The notes beneath the pieces are model-generated. The model was not told where the DNA came from and ran no database searches. It saw only the letters and a program-made list of their open reading frames with translations. DNA of 64,000 bases from Bacillus sp. SJS (lineage in GTDB: Bacteria > Bacillota > Bacilli > Bacillales > Bacillaceae). Shown one piece after another: positions 7,684 to 16,678 of this stretch. The position numbers and the translations under genes were made by a program. The stretch lies in contig NZ_JAQV02000015.1 in the NCBI RefSeq assembly GCF_000732485.2, positions 1 to 64,000 of the forward strand, in the 5' to 3' direction. Every line of letters starts with the position of its first letter. Within the stretch, counting starts at the first letter, position 1.

Positions 7684-9390
7684 TTATAGTCCTAAATCAA
7701 GACCATCTTCGGAGTCAGTTACTCCATTCAGCATAAGGTTAAGACCAAGGTTCAAGCCGCTGTTGAAGCTGCTTTCGCTATCGTCTCCTTCTTCACTGTC
7801 AGAGAACATCGCTTGAAGATCTGTCATAAGTCCAACGTTCGCACCAAGCATAGATTCTTCACCATCTGTAAGGTTTAAACCAAGCTGATTGTTTGTTTTG
7901 GAGTTTAGTCCAGCTTCATACGAATCATTTTCTTCATTTGATTGTACCCATAGTCCAGTAAGGATATCAGACATTCCATTAATCATAACAGACTCATTAT
8001 CTTCCCCTTGCAAACCAAGTCCAAAGTTTGTAGCAGAATCTGTTCCAATTGCAGCTTTCGAAGAATCATCGTTTGTTTCGAAAACATTCCAGATTTTTGT
8101 GTTCGTATCAGCGTTTGCAGCGGCAGAGCTGTCTTCACCTTCCAAAACAGTTCCTACACCAGTTCCAAGGCTGCCTTCTGTTTTTGAAGAATAAGAATCA
8201 TTTTCTTCATCAACCACTGTTTCATTAGTGATTCCAGCGTTTCCTTTCGCTTTTACAGCGGCAGAAGCGTCTTCACCTTCAAGAACAGCACCTGTTTCAC
8301 CAGCAAGATTCCCTTCAGTTTTAGAAGAGTATGTGTCATTTTCTTCGTCAACAACGGTTTCGTTAGAGATTCCAGCGTCACCCTTTGCATTCACTGCAGC
8401 AGATGTATCCTCGCCTTCAATCATTGCTCCAGTTTCACCGGATGCTTTGGCATCAGTTTTAGAAGAGTAGTTATCTTCTTCTACTACGGTTTCATTGGAA
8501 ACTCCAGCGTCACCTTTCGCATTCACTGCGGCAGAAGTGTCTTCGCCTTCAATCATTGCTCCAGTTTCACCGGATGCTTTGGCATCTGTTTTAGAAGAGT
8601 AGTTATCTTCTTCTACTACGGTTTTATTGGAGATTCCAGCGTCACCCTTTGCATTCACTGCAGCAGATGTATCCTCGCCTTCAATCATTGCTCCAGTTTC
8701 ACCGGATGCTTTGGCATCTGTTTTAGAAGAATACTTATCATCTTCGACTACGGTTTCATTGGAGATTCCAGCGTCACCCTTTGCATTGACTGCAGCAGAA
8801 GTGTCTTCGCCTTCAATCACCGCTCCAGTTTCACCAGATGCTTTGGCATCGGTTTTAGAAGAATACTTATCATCTTCGACTACGGTTTCATTGGAAACTC
8901 CAGCATTGCCTTCCGCTTTGGCTGCAGCTGATGTATCTTCGCCTTTAATTACGGCTCCTGCTTCACCTTTTGCATCGGCATCAGTTTTAGAAGAATATGA
9001 GTCGTTTTCTTCATTCACGATGGTTTCATTGGAGACTTTTCCGCTGCCTTCTGCTTTCGCTGCGGCAGATGTGTCTTCGCCTTCAACGGCTGCGGCGGCT
9101 CCCGCTGTCCCCTTTGCTTCTGAAACAGTTGTCTTCGTATCTTCTGTTTCTTTCACATCGGATTTAATGTTTCCATCTGTAACCGTATCTGCTTTTACAC
9201 GCTGATCGTCACTGCGATCCAGGATATTGATGTTTTCGAGCAAGCTTTGATTTTCTCCGCTTTCCAAGATATTGATTCTATCCAAGTCCAGCAAAGAATC
9301 CTTTTCCGCTGCGTAGCTTGTTTGGCCTCCAACAAATAGACTTGCTGCAAGAGCACCTGTAACGGTTAATGTTCTGAGTACGTTTTTCAT
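7684..9390 (-). CDS. Secreted protein built of ~44-residue repeats
   Basis: 568 residues. A signal peptide ends near TSYAA (about residue 28). From residue ~94 to the C-terminus the protein is about ten diverging copies of a 44-46-residue unit; the central copies read GETGAMIEGEDTSAAVNAKG followed by DAGISNETVVEEDNYSSKTD. The composition is acidic and rich in A, G, S, T, N and D, with no aromatic core, suggesting an elongated surface or matrix protein (inference). No LPXTG, SLH or other anchor is seen, and I do not recognise the family. It lies 35 bp downstream of another secreted repeat protein, so the two are probably one operon. Confidence 0.8.
   Translation of the reverse strand: MKNVLRTLTVTGALAASLFVGGQTSYAAEKDSLLDLDRINILESGENQSLLENINILDRSDDQRVKADTVTDGNIKSDVKETEDTKTTVSEAKGTAGAAAAVEGEDTSAAAKAEGSGKVSNETIVNEENDSYSSKTDADAKGEAGAVIKGEDTSAAAKAEGNAGVSNETVVEDDKYSSKTDAKASGETGAVIEGEDTSAAVNAKGDAGISNETVVEDDKYSSKTDAKASGETGAMIEGEDTSAAVNAKGDAGISNKTVVEEDNYSSKTDAKASGETGAMIEGEDTSAAVNAKGDAGVSNETVVEEDNYSSKTDAKASGETGAMIEGEDTSAAVNAKGDAGISNETVVDEENDTYSSKTEGNLAGETGAVLEGEDASAAVKAKGNAGITNETVVDEENDSYSSKTEGSLGTGVGTVLEGEDSSAAANADTNTKIWNVFETNDDSSKAAIGTDSATNFGLGLQGEDNESVMINGMSDILTGLWVQSNEENDSYEAGLNSKTNNQLGLNLTDGEESMLGANVGLMTDLQAMFSDSEEGDDSESSFNSGLNLGLNLMLNGVTDSEDGLDLGL
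8200..9111 (-). repeat. ~132-bp coding tandem repeats
   Basis: The DNA for repeats 1-7 of the secreted protein. Units of about 132-138 bp are very similar in the middle (8350-8900) and diverge toward both ends, the pattern expected from unequal crossing-over with older outer copies. Confidence 0.8.
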
Positions 9391-9425
9391 AATAAAATTC
9401 TCTCCTTTTAATAAAAGTTTTTTGT

Positions 9426-10622
9426 TTATATGCTTTTAGTTAAAAGAAGAGAAGATTGGGGCGGCTGTGCCGGCGGAGCATTTAACCATTGGTCATAGTA
9501 GTTCTTACTCTGGCTGTTATGGATTGGATCCGCGAAAATAAATTCCCCCTGCATCGGATTCAGCAGTCCGATCGCTGCCAATCCTGAACTGGCTGCGCTG
9601 CTTCCTGTCATCGTTGTTGTAGAGGATGACGGAGCACTTTGGCTTACTGTAATGGCGGTTAGTTTTTCTTTCACCATTTCAGGCGGGCCGTTTGCCGGAT
9701 CTTCCGTACCCTTTACTATTTTTGCAGGGCTTGTTTCGGAAGGCTTAGCCGTGATTTTTGCACGTTCTGGCTCAGTTTGGCTGATTACCTTTTTTACTGG
9801 CGCTTGAACGGCTGCTGCAGGTTTCTTGCTTGCTTCCGGTTTATCGGCAGCCTGCAAGGAATTGGATGTTTCTTTTTCTATTGTTTCTTTCGTATCCTTT
9901 TCTTTCAGTTCAGCTGGAGCTTGATCCTTTACAGGAGTTACAGCAGGTTTTGGATCTGCTTCACTTTTAGGCTGCTCCTCTTTTACCGGGATGTCTGATT
10001 TGGCTGGAGTGCTGCCAGTATTTACTGAGACGCTGTCTTTGTTTCCTTCAGCCTGAACAATCTTTGTATCGATTTTGATACTTGGCTCTTTGGATACATC
10101 GGCTTGAATCACGTTTGTATCGATTTTAATGCTTGGTTCTTCCGATACATCTGCTTTGACTATGCCGGTGTTCACTTTGACAGAAGGTTTTTCTGATAAG
10201 TCTGCATTAGCGATTCCCGTTTCAACCTTGACGCTTGGCTTTCTGGAAAGATCTGCGTTTACTGCTCCAGCGTTCACTTTTAAAGAAGGATCTTTTGATA
10301 GATTTAAATCCACTAAAGGCTTGCCGTCGGATAGGGAATCTGTCACCTTGTCCGTTGTAGTAGATAGAGACTCTGTTACAGAAGAAACCGTTTTACTTAA
10401 TGCGTTTTGGGTGCTGCTTTCCTTTTTAATCGGAGCAGCCTGCTTTTCTTCCATAGCAGAATCTTCTTTTTCTGTTGAAACACCAATGACTTCATTCGTG
10501 ACAGATTCCACAATTCCAGTGGTATTTTTCACAGTTGAGCTCAGCAAGCCTTCAGCGGAAGCGAATGCAGGAACCGTTAAGATTCCTAAGACTAATGCAG
10601 CCTGAATTACTTGCTTATGCAC
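9426..10622 (-). CDS. Secreted protein with five 17-residue repeats
   Basis: 398 residues from a GTG start behind AAGGAGGAGGTG. The signal peptide ends near AFASA (about residue 23). After a Ser/Thr-rich stretch come five 17-residue repeats of the form SEKPSVKVNTGIVKADV (about residues 105-195), then a long Pro/Lys/Glu-rich low-complexity region, and a distinct C-terminus with FIFADPIHNSQSKNYYDQW and a PPAQPPQSS tail. Alternating polar and hydrophobic residues in the repeats suggest stacked beta strands (inference). I do not recognise the family. It precedes the 568-residue repeat protein in the same operon and shares its extended repeat-based build, so both may be parts of one extracellular structure. 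Confidence 0.75.
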   Translation of the reverse strand: MHKQVIQAALVLGILTVPAFASAEGLLSSTVKNTTGIVESVTNEVIGVSTEKEDSAMEEKQAAPIKKESSTQNALSKTVSSVTESLSTTTDKVTDSLSDGKPLVDLNLSKDPSLKVNAGAVNADLSRKPSVKVETGIANADLSEKPSVKVNTGIVKADVSEEPSIKIDTNVIQADVSKEPSIKIDTKIVQAEGNKDSVSVNTGSTPAKSDIPVKEEQPKSEADPKPAVTPVKDQAPAELKEKDTKETIEKETSNSLQAADKPEASKKPAAAVQAPVKKVISQTEPERAKITAKPSETSPAKIVKGTEDPANGPPEMVKEKLTAITVSQSAPSSSTTTMTGSSAASSGLAAIGLLNPMQGEFIFADPIHNSQSKNYYDQWLNAPPAQPPQSSLLLTKSI

Positions 10623-10856
10623 CTTATGTTTTCACCTCCTCCTTGAAAAGTCATTTTTCATGCAGTAACGATTAATTTTGTGTATTCGATAAGCTAACGG
10701 AAAAGATTTAGGTTTGGATCACTATTTTGTCATTTACTCAAAAAAATTTGGCTATTTTCTTAAACATGGTTGTTTTGACAAATAGTTTGGGAGGTTAAGG
10801 GCAGCTCTATTTACATTTATCTTTAACACAACCCTCTCTGACAGAGCCAAAATTTT

Positions 10857-11957
10857 TTAATTGATGACCCCATGCTCTGTCACTGTAACTTCAACTTTTG
10901 GAAGGATTTCTATGGATGGATATTCTTTTTCCCAGTCAAGATTCTTCCATACGTGAGGATAGTAAGCCATTAATTCTCTCCCGATTCCAAACATATCACT
11001 GTTGGCTTCCTGGATTTTGCTGATGACGGATTTAGCTTCGGCTGTCAGCTGCTCTGAGATTTTCTTATTTATTGCTTTAACTAATTTTTCATTTGTCAAA
11101 GAATCCTGCGGGTATTCTGCCACATCAATTTCAGCCTTCATTTTTACTTCAGCCTTTATATTTCCGGGAGTTGCATGGATTACGTTCATTCCGGACTTCA
11201 CTTTTAGGAATGAATAGGTGATATAGTTATTTTTTTCAGGCTTCTCTCCATCATGAATACGGTTAACATATCTTGCAGATTTAGCCTTTGCCCCCATTAA
11301 TAAAAGCAATAGCGTTGATTCATCAACAGAAAGATATCCAGACAGAACTTTATCATGAAAAAGAGCTATGCCATCTACGGTTACTTCATTTAACTCTTTT
11401 TTTACCAAAGGAAGACCAAAGTCTTTTCCTTCATCAAACATCAGGGTACAGATCGTCTGCAGGCTATGAATAGGGCTAACCGTCGATTTTTCCTGGCTTT
11501 CAATGACTTCAATCAAATACTCGGAAATGAGCACATTCCCAACCATTCCCATATCCAAAATCTCACTTGCATCCCCTTTTGCTACAGCCACCTTGGAAGA
11601 AACCGAACTATTGGAGTCTCTGTACAGCACATCCAGATATGAATAGATATCACTTTTTGCAAGATTTTCACCAAGGAGAAAAATTCTGTTTTTTGAAGGA
11701 TCAAATTGGCCGGATACTTTCCTGTCCATGATCATCCTGGATTCCCTTAATGTATGAGCTTTTGTATGGACAATCGAATTATTCGGAATTCCGCCAATGA
11801 AGTCTCTAATCGTGGCCGTCACGTATAATTGTTCATCCTCAACCAGATCAATTCCCGTCCCAAAAACAAGTCTGCTATCCTTGAGCAGGCGCTGATCCCA
11901 GCATCCAGATATAAAGATTTGCAAACCAGCCAATACCGCGAGCATGATTTTCTTCAT
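10857..11957 (-). CDS. Ger(x)C-family germination lipoprotein
   Basis: 366 residues. A lipoprotein signal with lipobox ISGC (Cys19), then the GerAC fold: GTGIDLVEDEQLYVTATI, DRKVSGQFDPSKNRIFLLGE and the C-terminal PHVWKNLDWEKEYPSIEILP block are typical. It is the C subunit of a nutrient germinant receptor in the spore inner membrane. Last gene of a gerA-gerB-gerC operon, one base after the permease gene. Confidence 0.92.
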   Translation of the reverse strand: MKKIMLAVLAGLQIFISGCWDQRLLKDSRLVFGTGIDLVEDEQLYVTATIRDFIGGIPNNSIVHTKAHTLRESRMIMDRKVSGQFDPSKNRIFLLGENLAKSDIYSYLDVLYRDSNSSVSSKVAVAKGDASEILDMGMVGNVLISEYLIEVIESQEKSTVSPIHSLQTICTLMFDEGKDFGLPLVKKELNEVTVDGIALFHDKVLSGYLSVDESTLLLLLMGAKAKSARYVNRIHDGEKPEKNNYITYSFLKVKSGMNVIHATPGNIKAEVKMKAEIDVAEYPQDSLTNEKLVKAINKKISEQLTAEAKSVISKIQEANSDMFGIGRELMAYYPHVWKNLDWEKEYPSIEILPKVEVTVTEHGVIN

Positions 11958-11958
11958 C

Positions 11959-13056
11959 TCACATACTCCCTTTGGTTTTCTTTTTGTAAAAAAACAACCT
12001 AATGATCAATAGAAGAGAAGGAATGATCACAATAGGAATCACACTACATTTAAGCAAAATATCGTTCACTATATGCATCTGTTTTTCATCCTTTAAAAAC
12101 AAAGCAATGAAAAATGTTGCGGCGCAAAGACCATAAGCAAGATACGGCCTTTTCAGTTTCATAAGAACCGTTTTCAACCCTTCTGTTGATAGGAATAAGT
12201 AACTTACATAAGAGGTGGAAACATTGACAATCCAGATGGATGCGAAAAGCAAATCAAACCTTTCCACGACCTGAATATAAAGGGCCTTTACCAAATAAAG
12301 AAGCGGCTGCGGAATGATATCCATCTCGTCCGGACTAAAAACAATTTGGCAGACGACTGTTAAATACGTGTAAACTCCAGTGACTGTAAAATTTGCCCAT
12401 GTGGCGGATTTTAAAATGGCTCCTGCCGTTTTTGTCTTGACAAGAGGATATAAAATTAAAAGGACTTCAAACCCGATCATTGAAAAATAAGCTTTGGTGA
12501 TTCCCATTGAAATTTCTTTCCAGCCCGATTGCGACAGGGGCAGCAGATACCTGAAATCTAATGGATAGGAAAAAAGAGCAATGACCGTAATCACTAATAG
12601 CAGAATAATCAATCCCGATACAATTACATGAAACTTCGCAATAACTTCAGCCTCTTCTTTTCCAAGGTATACTCCTACAAGGCAAAGCATTGCTACGATA
12701 ATCCACCTTGGCGTTTCATCCAGCACCCAGTCCTTAATGATTCCCACTGCAAAAACAAGAATGACAACCATGACTGTAATTCCGTACAAAACGTACAGTC
12801 CATTGATGAATCTCCCCGCAATTCCCCCTAGCATGCTGACTGAGTATTGGAACAGATTTTTTTCCGGGTTCCTTTTTGCCAATAGCCAATATAGCGTGAT
12901 GACCATCTGAATGAGGATGCCTGTTACCACAATGGAAATCCACGCATCCCCTTTCGCTTCACTTTGAACCTCATAAGGAAGTCCAAGAATCCCCACCCCA
13001 ATTTGGGTTTGAATGATGAAGAAGTAGAGCTGAAAAGGAGATAGATTTTTATTCAT
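11959..13056 (-). CDS. GerAB-family germination permease
   Basis: About 365 residues beginning MNKNLSPFQLYFFIIQTQIG, with roughly ten hydrophobic helices. It belongs to the endospore germination permease family (APC superfamily); the B subunit binds germinants such as amino acids. The ATG at 13056 overlaps the A-subunit gene by 8 bp and follows GGAGGG; an upstream frame extension lies entirely inside the A gene. Confidence 0.92.
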   Translation of the reverse strand: MNKNLSPFQLYFFIIQTQIGVGILGLPYEVQSEAKGDAWISIVVTGILIQMVITLYWLLAKRNPEKNLFQYSVSMLGGIAGRFINGLYVLYGITVMVVILVFAVGIIKDWVLDETPRWIIVAMLCLVGVYLGKEEAEVIAKFHVIVSGLIILLLVITVIALFSYPLDFRYLLPLSQSGWKEISMGITKAYFSMIGFEVLLILYPLVKTKTAGAILKSATWANFTVTGVYTYLTVVCQIVFSPDEMDIIPQPLLYLVKALYIQVVERFDLLFASIWIVNVSTSYVSYLFLSTEGLKTVLMKLKRPYLAYGLCAATFFIALFLKDEKQMHIVNDILLKCSVIPIVIIPSLLLIIRLFFYKKKTKGSM

Positions 13057-14560
13057 TTTTTCTCCACCCTCTTGACTTTGATTCCTTCCATGAATAAACC
13101 GGCTTCGTATCACGCGGCCTTTCATTCATCATCCAGATTGGAACACGGAAGACCGTGTCTTTAAAAAACTTAAAGTCAAAAGGTGCCAGAGGATAAAAAT
13201 AGGGACAGCCAAAGGGCTTTAATTTCACAAGATGAATCAATATAAGCATAAAAGAAATCACAATTCCGAAGAAACCAAAAAGGGCCGACATCAGCATAAT
13301 CGGAAAGCCTAAAATCCTGATTGTATTGCTCATCTCATTGGAAGGAATGACAAAGGAAGAGATGGCAGTAATGGCGACTACAATAATCATGGTGTTGGAA
13401 ACAAAATGAGCTTCCACTACTGCCGTTCCGATCACTAAACCTCCGACGACGCCAATGGTCTGGGAAATGGCATTTGGAAGGCGAATCGCTGCTTCTCTAA
13501 GCAATTCAAGAGTAAGCTGCATAATCATGGCTTCAAGAACCGGCTGGAATGGAACATATTCCAGTGAGCTTTTAATGGAGAAAACAATTTCCACCGGGAT
13601 TACCTCATAGTTAAAGGAAACGAGGGCGATATAGAAGGCGGGCAGCCCCAATGCAATTAAAAAAGAGACCATTCGTACAATTCTGTAAAAGGATCCAATT
13701 AGCGTCCGCTGGTTATAATCCTCCGATGACTGAAAAAATGTAAAGAAGTGGGCAGGCAGAATCAGTACAGTCGGACTTCCTTCCATCAAAATTGCGATCC
13801 TTCCATCCATTAAATTCGACGCTGCCCGGTCAGGCCTTTCCGTGCTTAAAAACTGAGGAAACGGAGAAAATGGGTAGTCCTCGAGAAATTCCTCAAAATA
13901 ACCCGGTGATTGAACAGAATCTACCTGAAGGTAGCTGAGCCTTCTTTCCACTTCTTTAACGAGGGATGGATTCACAATTTTCCCTACATAGACAATTGCC
14001 ATTTTCGAATGGCCCGTCCTTCCTACTGAACGAAACTGAACAGTTAAGGAAGGACTTTTAATTCTTTCGCGGATAAAATGAATGTTTTTTAATACATTTT
14101 CAGAAAAGCTTTGGTGTGATCCTCTGATTACTTTCTCATTATTCGGTTCCTGGCCGGTATCCATCTCTTTTTTGTATACATTTAATAAAAAGAGCTCTGT
14201 TTCTCCCTCTATAAATAAAAGACAATGTCCTTCCACCATGGATTCAATAGCGCTATCAAGCTCCAAGGTCCTATGCATGACGGTAATGGTCACAATGTCT
14301 TCAATTTTTCCTTTTTGCTTATTCAAGAGAGGTTTTAAAACATTCGTCTGAATGATCTCGCGGTCTGCTATGGAATCAATATAGAGAATAAATGTATTTT
14401 TTTCATTGAAAATAAACCTCTTTATTTTCAGATCATCCGCCTGGAAGAACGAATTCTTTATGTATGAAATCGTTTCGTCCGGGCTTCCTGAAGAGAGCGG
14501 CCCGTTCCCGCTGCCTGTTCTAGCCGATGGATCATGATTGATATGAGAGCTTGAGCTCAT
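13049..14560 (-). CDS. GerA-family spore germination receptor A subunit
   Basis: About 503 residues. The N-terminal cytoplasmic half carries typical GerA motifs (SVGRTGHSKMAIVYVGKIVN, then a DSVQSPGYFEEFLEDYPFSP block and GRIAILMEGSPTVLILPA), followed by membrane segments and the PIEIVFSIKSSLEYVPFQP-like and AIRLPNAISQTIGVVGGLVI blocks. The start at 14560 follows GAGGTGA; a start 27 bases upstream has no such site. First gene of the ger operon, expected in the forespore under SigmaG. Confidence 0.92.
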   Translation of the reverse strand: MSSSSHINHDPSARTGSGNGPLSSGSPDETISYIKNSFFQADDLKIKRFIFNEKNTFILYIDSIADREIIQTNVLKPLLNKQKGKIEDIVTITVMHRTLELDSAIESMVEGHCLLFIEGETELFLLNVYKKEMDTGQEPNNEKVIRGSHQSFSENVLKNIHFIRERIKSPSLTVQFRSVGRTGHSKMAIVYVGKIVNPSLVKEVERRLSYLQVDSVQSPGYFEEFLEDYPFSPFPQFLSTERPDRAASNLMDGRIAILMEGSPTVLILPAHFFTFFQSSEDYNQRTLIGSFYRIVRMVSFLIALGLPAFYIALVSFNYEVIPVEIVFSIKSSLEYVPFQPVLEAMIMQLTLELLREAAIRLPNAISQTIGVVGGLVIGTAVVEAHFVSNTMIIVVAITAISSFVIPSNEMSNTIRILGFPIMLMSALFGFFGIVISFMLILIHLVKLKPFGCPYFYPLAPFDFKFFKDTVFRVPIWMMNERPRDTKPVYSWKESKSRGWRKNE

Positions 14561-14581
14561 CCGCTTCACCTCGATTATTTT

Positions 14582-14612
14582 TAGCATTTTCGATTCTGTC
14601 TGAAAATATACA
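14582..14612 (-). promoter_or_regulatory. Candidate SigmaG promoter of the ger operon
   Basis: On the minus strand TGTATA (14612-14607), an 18-bp spacer and AATGCTA (14588-14582) resemble the forespore SigmaG consensus (TGAATA, 17-18 bp, CATACTA). It sits about 20 bp before the gerA ribosome binding site, where a forespore promoter is expected. Confidence 0.65.
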
Positions 14613-14632
14613 GCCTGGGAAACCCGTAAACA

Positions 14633-14668
14633 GCAAAAAACCTGCAGAGCAGGTCTGCAGGTTTTTCA
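14633..14668. terminator. Strong hairpin terminator, both directions possible
   Basis: CCTGCAGA (14641-14648), a 5-base loop and TCTGCAGG (14654-14661), flanked by A-run and T-run. As it lies 7 bp before the desaturase stop in plus coordinates, it ends the desaturase transcript on the minus strand and insulates the ger operon. Confidence 0.8.
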
Positions 14669-14674
14669 GGGCTA

Positions 14675-15691
14675 TTACATTTCTGAATTCGGTTTACGGA
14701 GAAGATGTTTTATATCCTTAAAACGGACGAACGTTCTATTTTTCTGATCCCACAGATGAAAACGGAGGGATTTAAAGCTGGAAAGCAGCGTAATCGTTGT
14801 CGCCTTGTGGAGCGGCGGAGTGGATTGATGCGCTTTTTCCAGGTTGTAGTTTGGCACCTTAGGGCTCAAATGGTGAACGTGGTGAAAGCCGATGTTGCCT
14901 GTTACCCATTGAAGAACCTTCGGGAGCTTGTAATAAGAGCTGCCGTCTACAGCCGCTTTGACATAATCCCATTCTTCTTCATTCTCATAATAGGAATCTT
15001 CAAATTGATGCTGTACATAAAACAGCCAAATTCCAAGAGCACCAGATACAAAGACAATCGGAACCTGGATAAGCAGGAACGCCTGCCAGCCAATCCACCA
15101 GCACATGAGCGCATAAGATCCGGCAATCAAAAAGTTAATCAAGTACGTATTGAGGCGTTCTTTTTTCCTTGCTCCTTTACGGTTAAAGCGGTTCGAAATA
15201 AGGAAAAGATAGATTGGGCCAAGTCCGAACATCACAAGCGGATTGCGGTATAGCTGATAACCAATTTTTCTCCAAAAAGACGAAGAAACATATTCATCAA
15301 CCGTTAATACCCAAATATCGCCTGTTCCTCTTTTTGTTAAGTTACTGCTTGTCGCATGGTGAATGGAATGGGCTCTCTTCCATTTTTCATAAGGGAATAA
15401 CGTGAGGACACCGCTGATAATCCCAAGAATGTCATTGCCTTTGCGGGTCTTCATAAACGATTGATGGCAGCAGTCATGGAAAATGATAAAGATTCGAATG
15501 ACAAAACCTGAAGCTGCAATCGCGAGAGCAAGGGACAGCCAATAGGAAACGGACAAACATTGATAGGCTGCAAACCAAAGGAGAAAAAATGGCGGAAATG
15601 TATTAATAAGCTGTCTTACGCTTGATTTCACACTGGATTTTTCAAATGGGGCCATGTCTTTTTTGAGCATTACTTGTTTTTGTTTAGACAT
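14675..15691 (-). CDS. des: Membrane fatty acid (acyl-lipid) desaturase
   Basis: 338 residues. The three histidine boxes of membrane desaturases are present: HDCCHQ, HSIHH and HHVHH, with four or more hydrophobic segments between them. Length and sequence resemble Bacillus Des, which inserts a double bond at delta-5 in membrane phospholipids on cold shock. The start MSKQKQ follows GAGGAGGAAG. No desKR two-component genes are next to it here, so temperature control, if present, must act in trans. Confidence 0.88.
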   Translation of the reverse strand: MSKQKQVMLKKDMAPFEKSSVKSSVRQLINTFPPFFLLWFAAYQCLSVSYWLSLALAIAASGFVIRIFIIFHDCCHQSFMKTRKGNDILGIISGVLTLFPYEKWKRAHSIHHATSSNLTKRGTGDIWVLTVDEYVSSSFWRKIGYQLYRNPLVMFGLGPIYLFLISNRFNRKGARKKERLNTYLINFLIAGSYALMCWWIGWQAFLLIQVPIVFVSGALGIWLFYVQHQFEDSYYENEEEWDYVKAAVDGSSYYKLPKVLQWVTGNIGFHHVHHLSPKVPNYNLEKAHQSTPPLHKATTITLLSSFKSLRFHLWDQKNRTFVRFKDIKHLLRKPNSEM

Positions 15692-15879
15692 ATCTTCCTC
15701 CTCGAGGGTTAGGTACGTGATCTATTTTCAGCTAAACAGCTGTTATTTTTATCTTCATGAACTACTCCCATCTTACTATGTTTGGCTCCATAAAACTAGA
15801 TGCTTTAATTTTATAAAGAGTTAAAATATCGGAAACATTCTTCAAATGACTGCTGTGACTGAGTTCAGCACCTGAAAAA

Positions 15880-16569
15880 TTAGAACAGTTTAACAAATGG
15901 AAAGAATTGAGTTTTCAGCTCTTCGGCATATAAAATATGTAAGGATTCGCTCTCATCTCTTCTGAAGGGAACAGTGATGGTGTCTGTGTGAATAATGCAC
16001 GTTCCTAATTGAAGCTTCCAAGGCTCATGATCAAGATCTCCCCGGAATAGATGACCTCTTTTTTCGGTAAAGAGGCAATATCGTTCCGTCAGCCAAAGAT
16101 CGAGTGCGGATGGCTTCATGATCACCTCAGATGAAGCAGGTCCATATTCTATATGAAGTTTTGCAGAAGGAGCTCCCTTATGAAGTCTTTCCGAGGTGAA
16201 TTGCGTCCGTTCTCCTTCCTTCTCCGCCATCATTTTTGCACGGTAATATGGCAGATGAAAGAACGACCTTGCCACCTCAACTCCAATCGCGCTGCTCGCG
16301 TCAAGGCTGAAGAAATATACACCCCGCTTGCTGCTGCAGGTTACATACGTCCGTATGTTGAGCTCTAACAGGTTAGACAGGCGAGGGATAGAGGGGAATC
16401 CCCTGAATCTGATGTCATCCATTTCAAACGGCACGAGTCCTATCCAAGCCTGGCCTTCAAATACATCTGCTGTTAATGAATGAGGAAGCCTTTCCTGCAG
16501 CCATGCAGGGTCAACCGGCCAATGCACAAACAGCAGATTCCGCCACGTTTGCTTCATGATCCATTTCAC
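15880..16569 (-). CDS. DUF2071 (YqjF-like) protein
   Basis: About 229 residues. DUF2071 hallmarks: a WRNLLFVHWPVDP opening, FEGQAWIGLVPFEMDDIRFRG and a late LTERYCLFTEKRGHLFRGDL segment. Function unknown; the fold is related to acetoacetate decarboxylase-like proteins (recalled). An ATG at 16587 is possible, but the purine-rich GGAGAGGGGGG lies after it and before the GTG at 16569 (or ATG at 16557), so a later start is more likely. Single gene. Confidence 0.8.
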   Translation of the reverse strand: MKWIMKQTWRNLLFVHWPVDPAWLQERLPHSLTADVFEGQAWIGLVPFEMDDIRFRGFPSIPRLSNLLELNIRTYVTCSSKRGVYFFSLDASSAIGVEVARSFFHLPYYRAKMMAEKEGERTQFTSERLHKGAPSAKLHIEYGPASSEVIMKPSALDLWLTERYCLFTEKRGHLFRGDLDHEPWKLQLGTCIIHTDTITVPFRRDESESLHILYAEELKTQFFPFVKLF

Positions 16570-16638
16570 CAAATCCCCCCTCTCCATTATGTATATGTGC
16601 CTCTTAAAATAATTTAGCCAGATAGAGTATCAGCCATT

Positions 16639-16674
16639 CAAAAAAATCCGCCTCCCTGATTAGGAGACGGATTT
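16639..16674 (-). terminator. Terminator after the nucleoside transporter
   Basis: A 12-bp stem (16644-16655 with 16663-16674, one G-U), a 7-base loop and T-run on the minus strand. Confidence 0.85.
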
Positions 16675-16678
16675 TATT

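Noticed and set aside
8228-9205. Long forward frames opposite the secreted repeat protein
   Set aside because: They are antisense shadows of a regular coding repeat and inherit its openness; no start signals.
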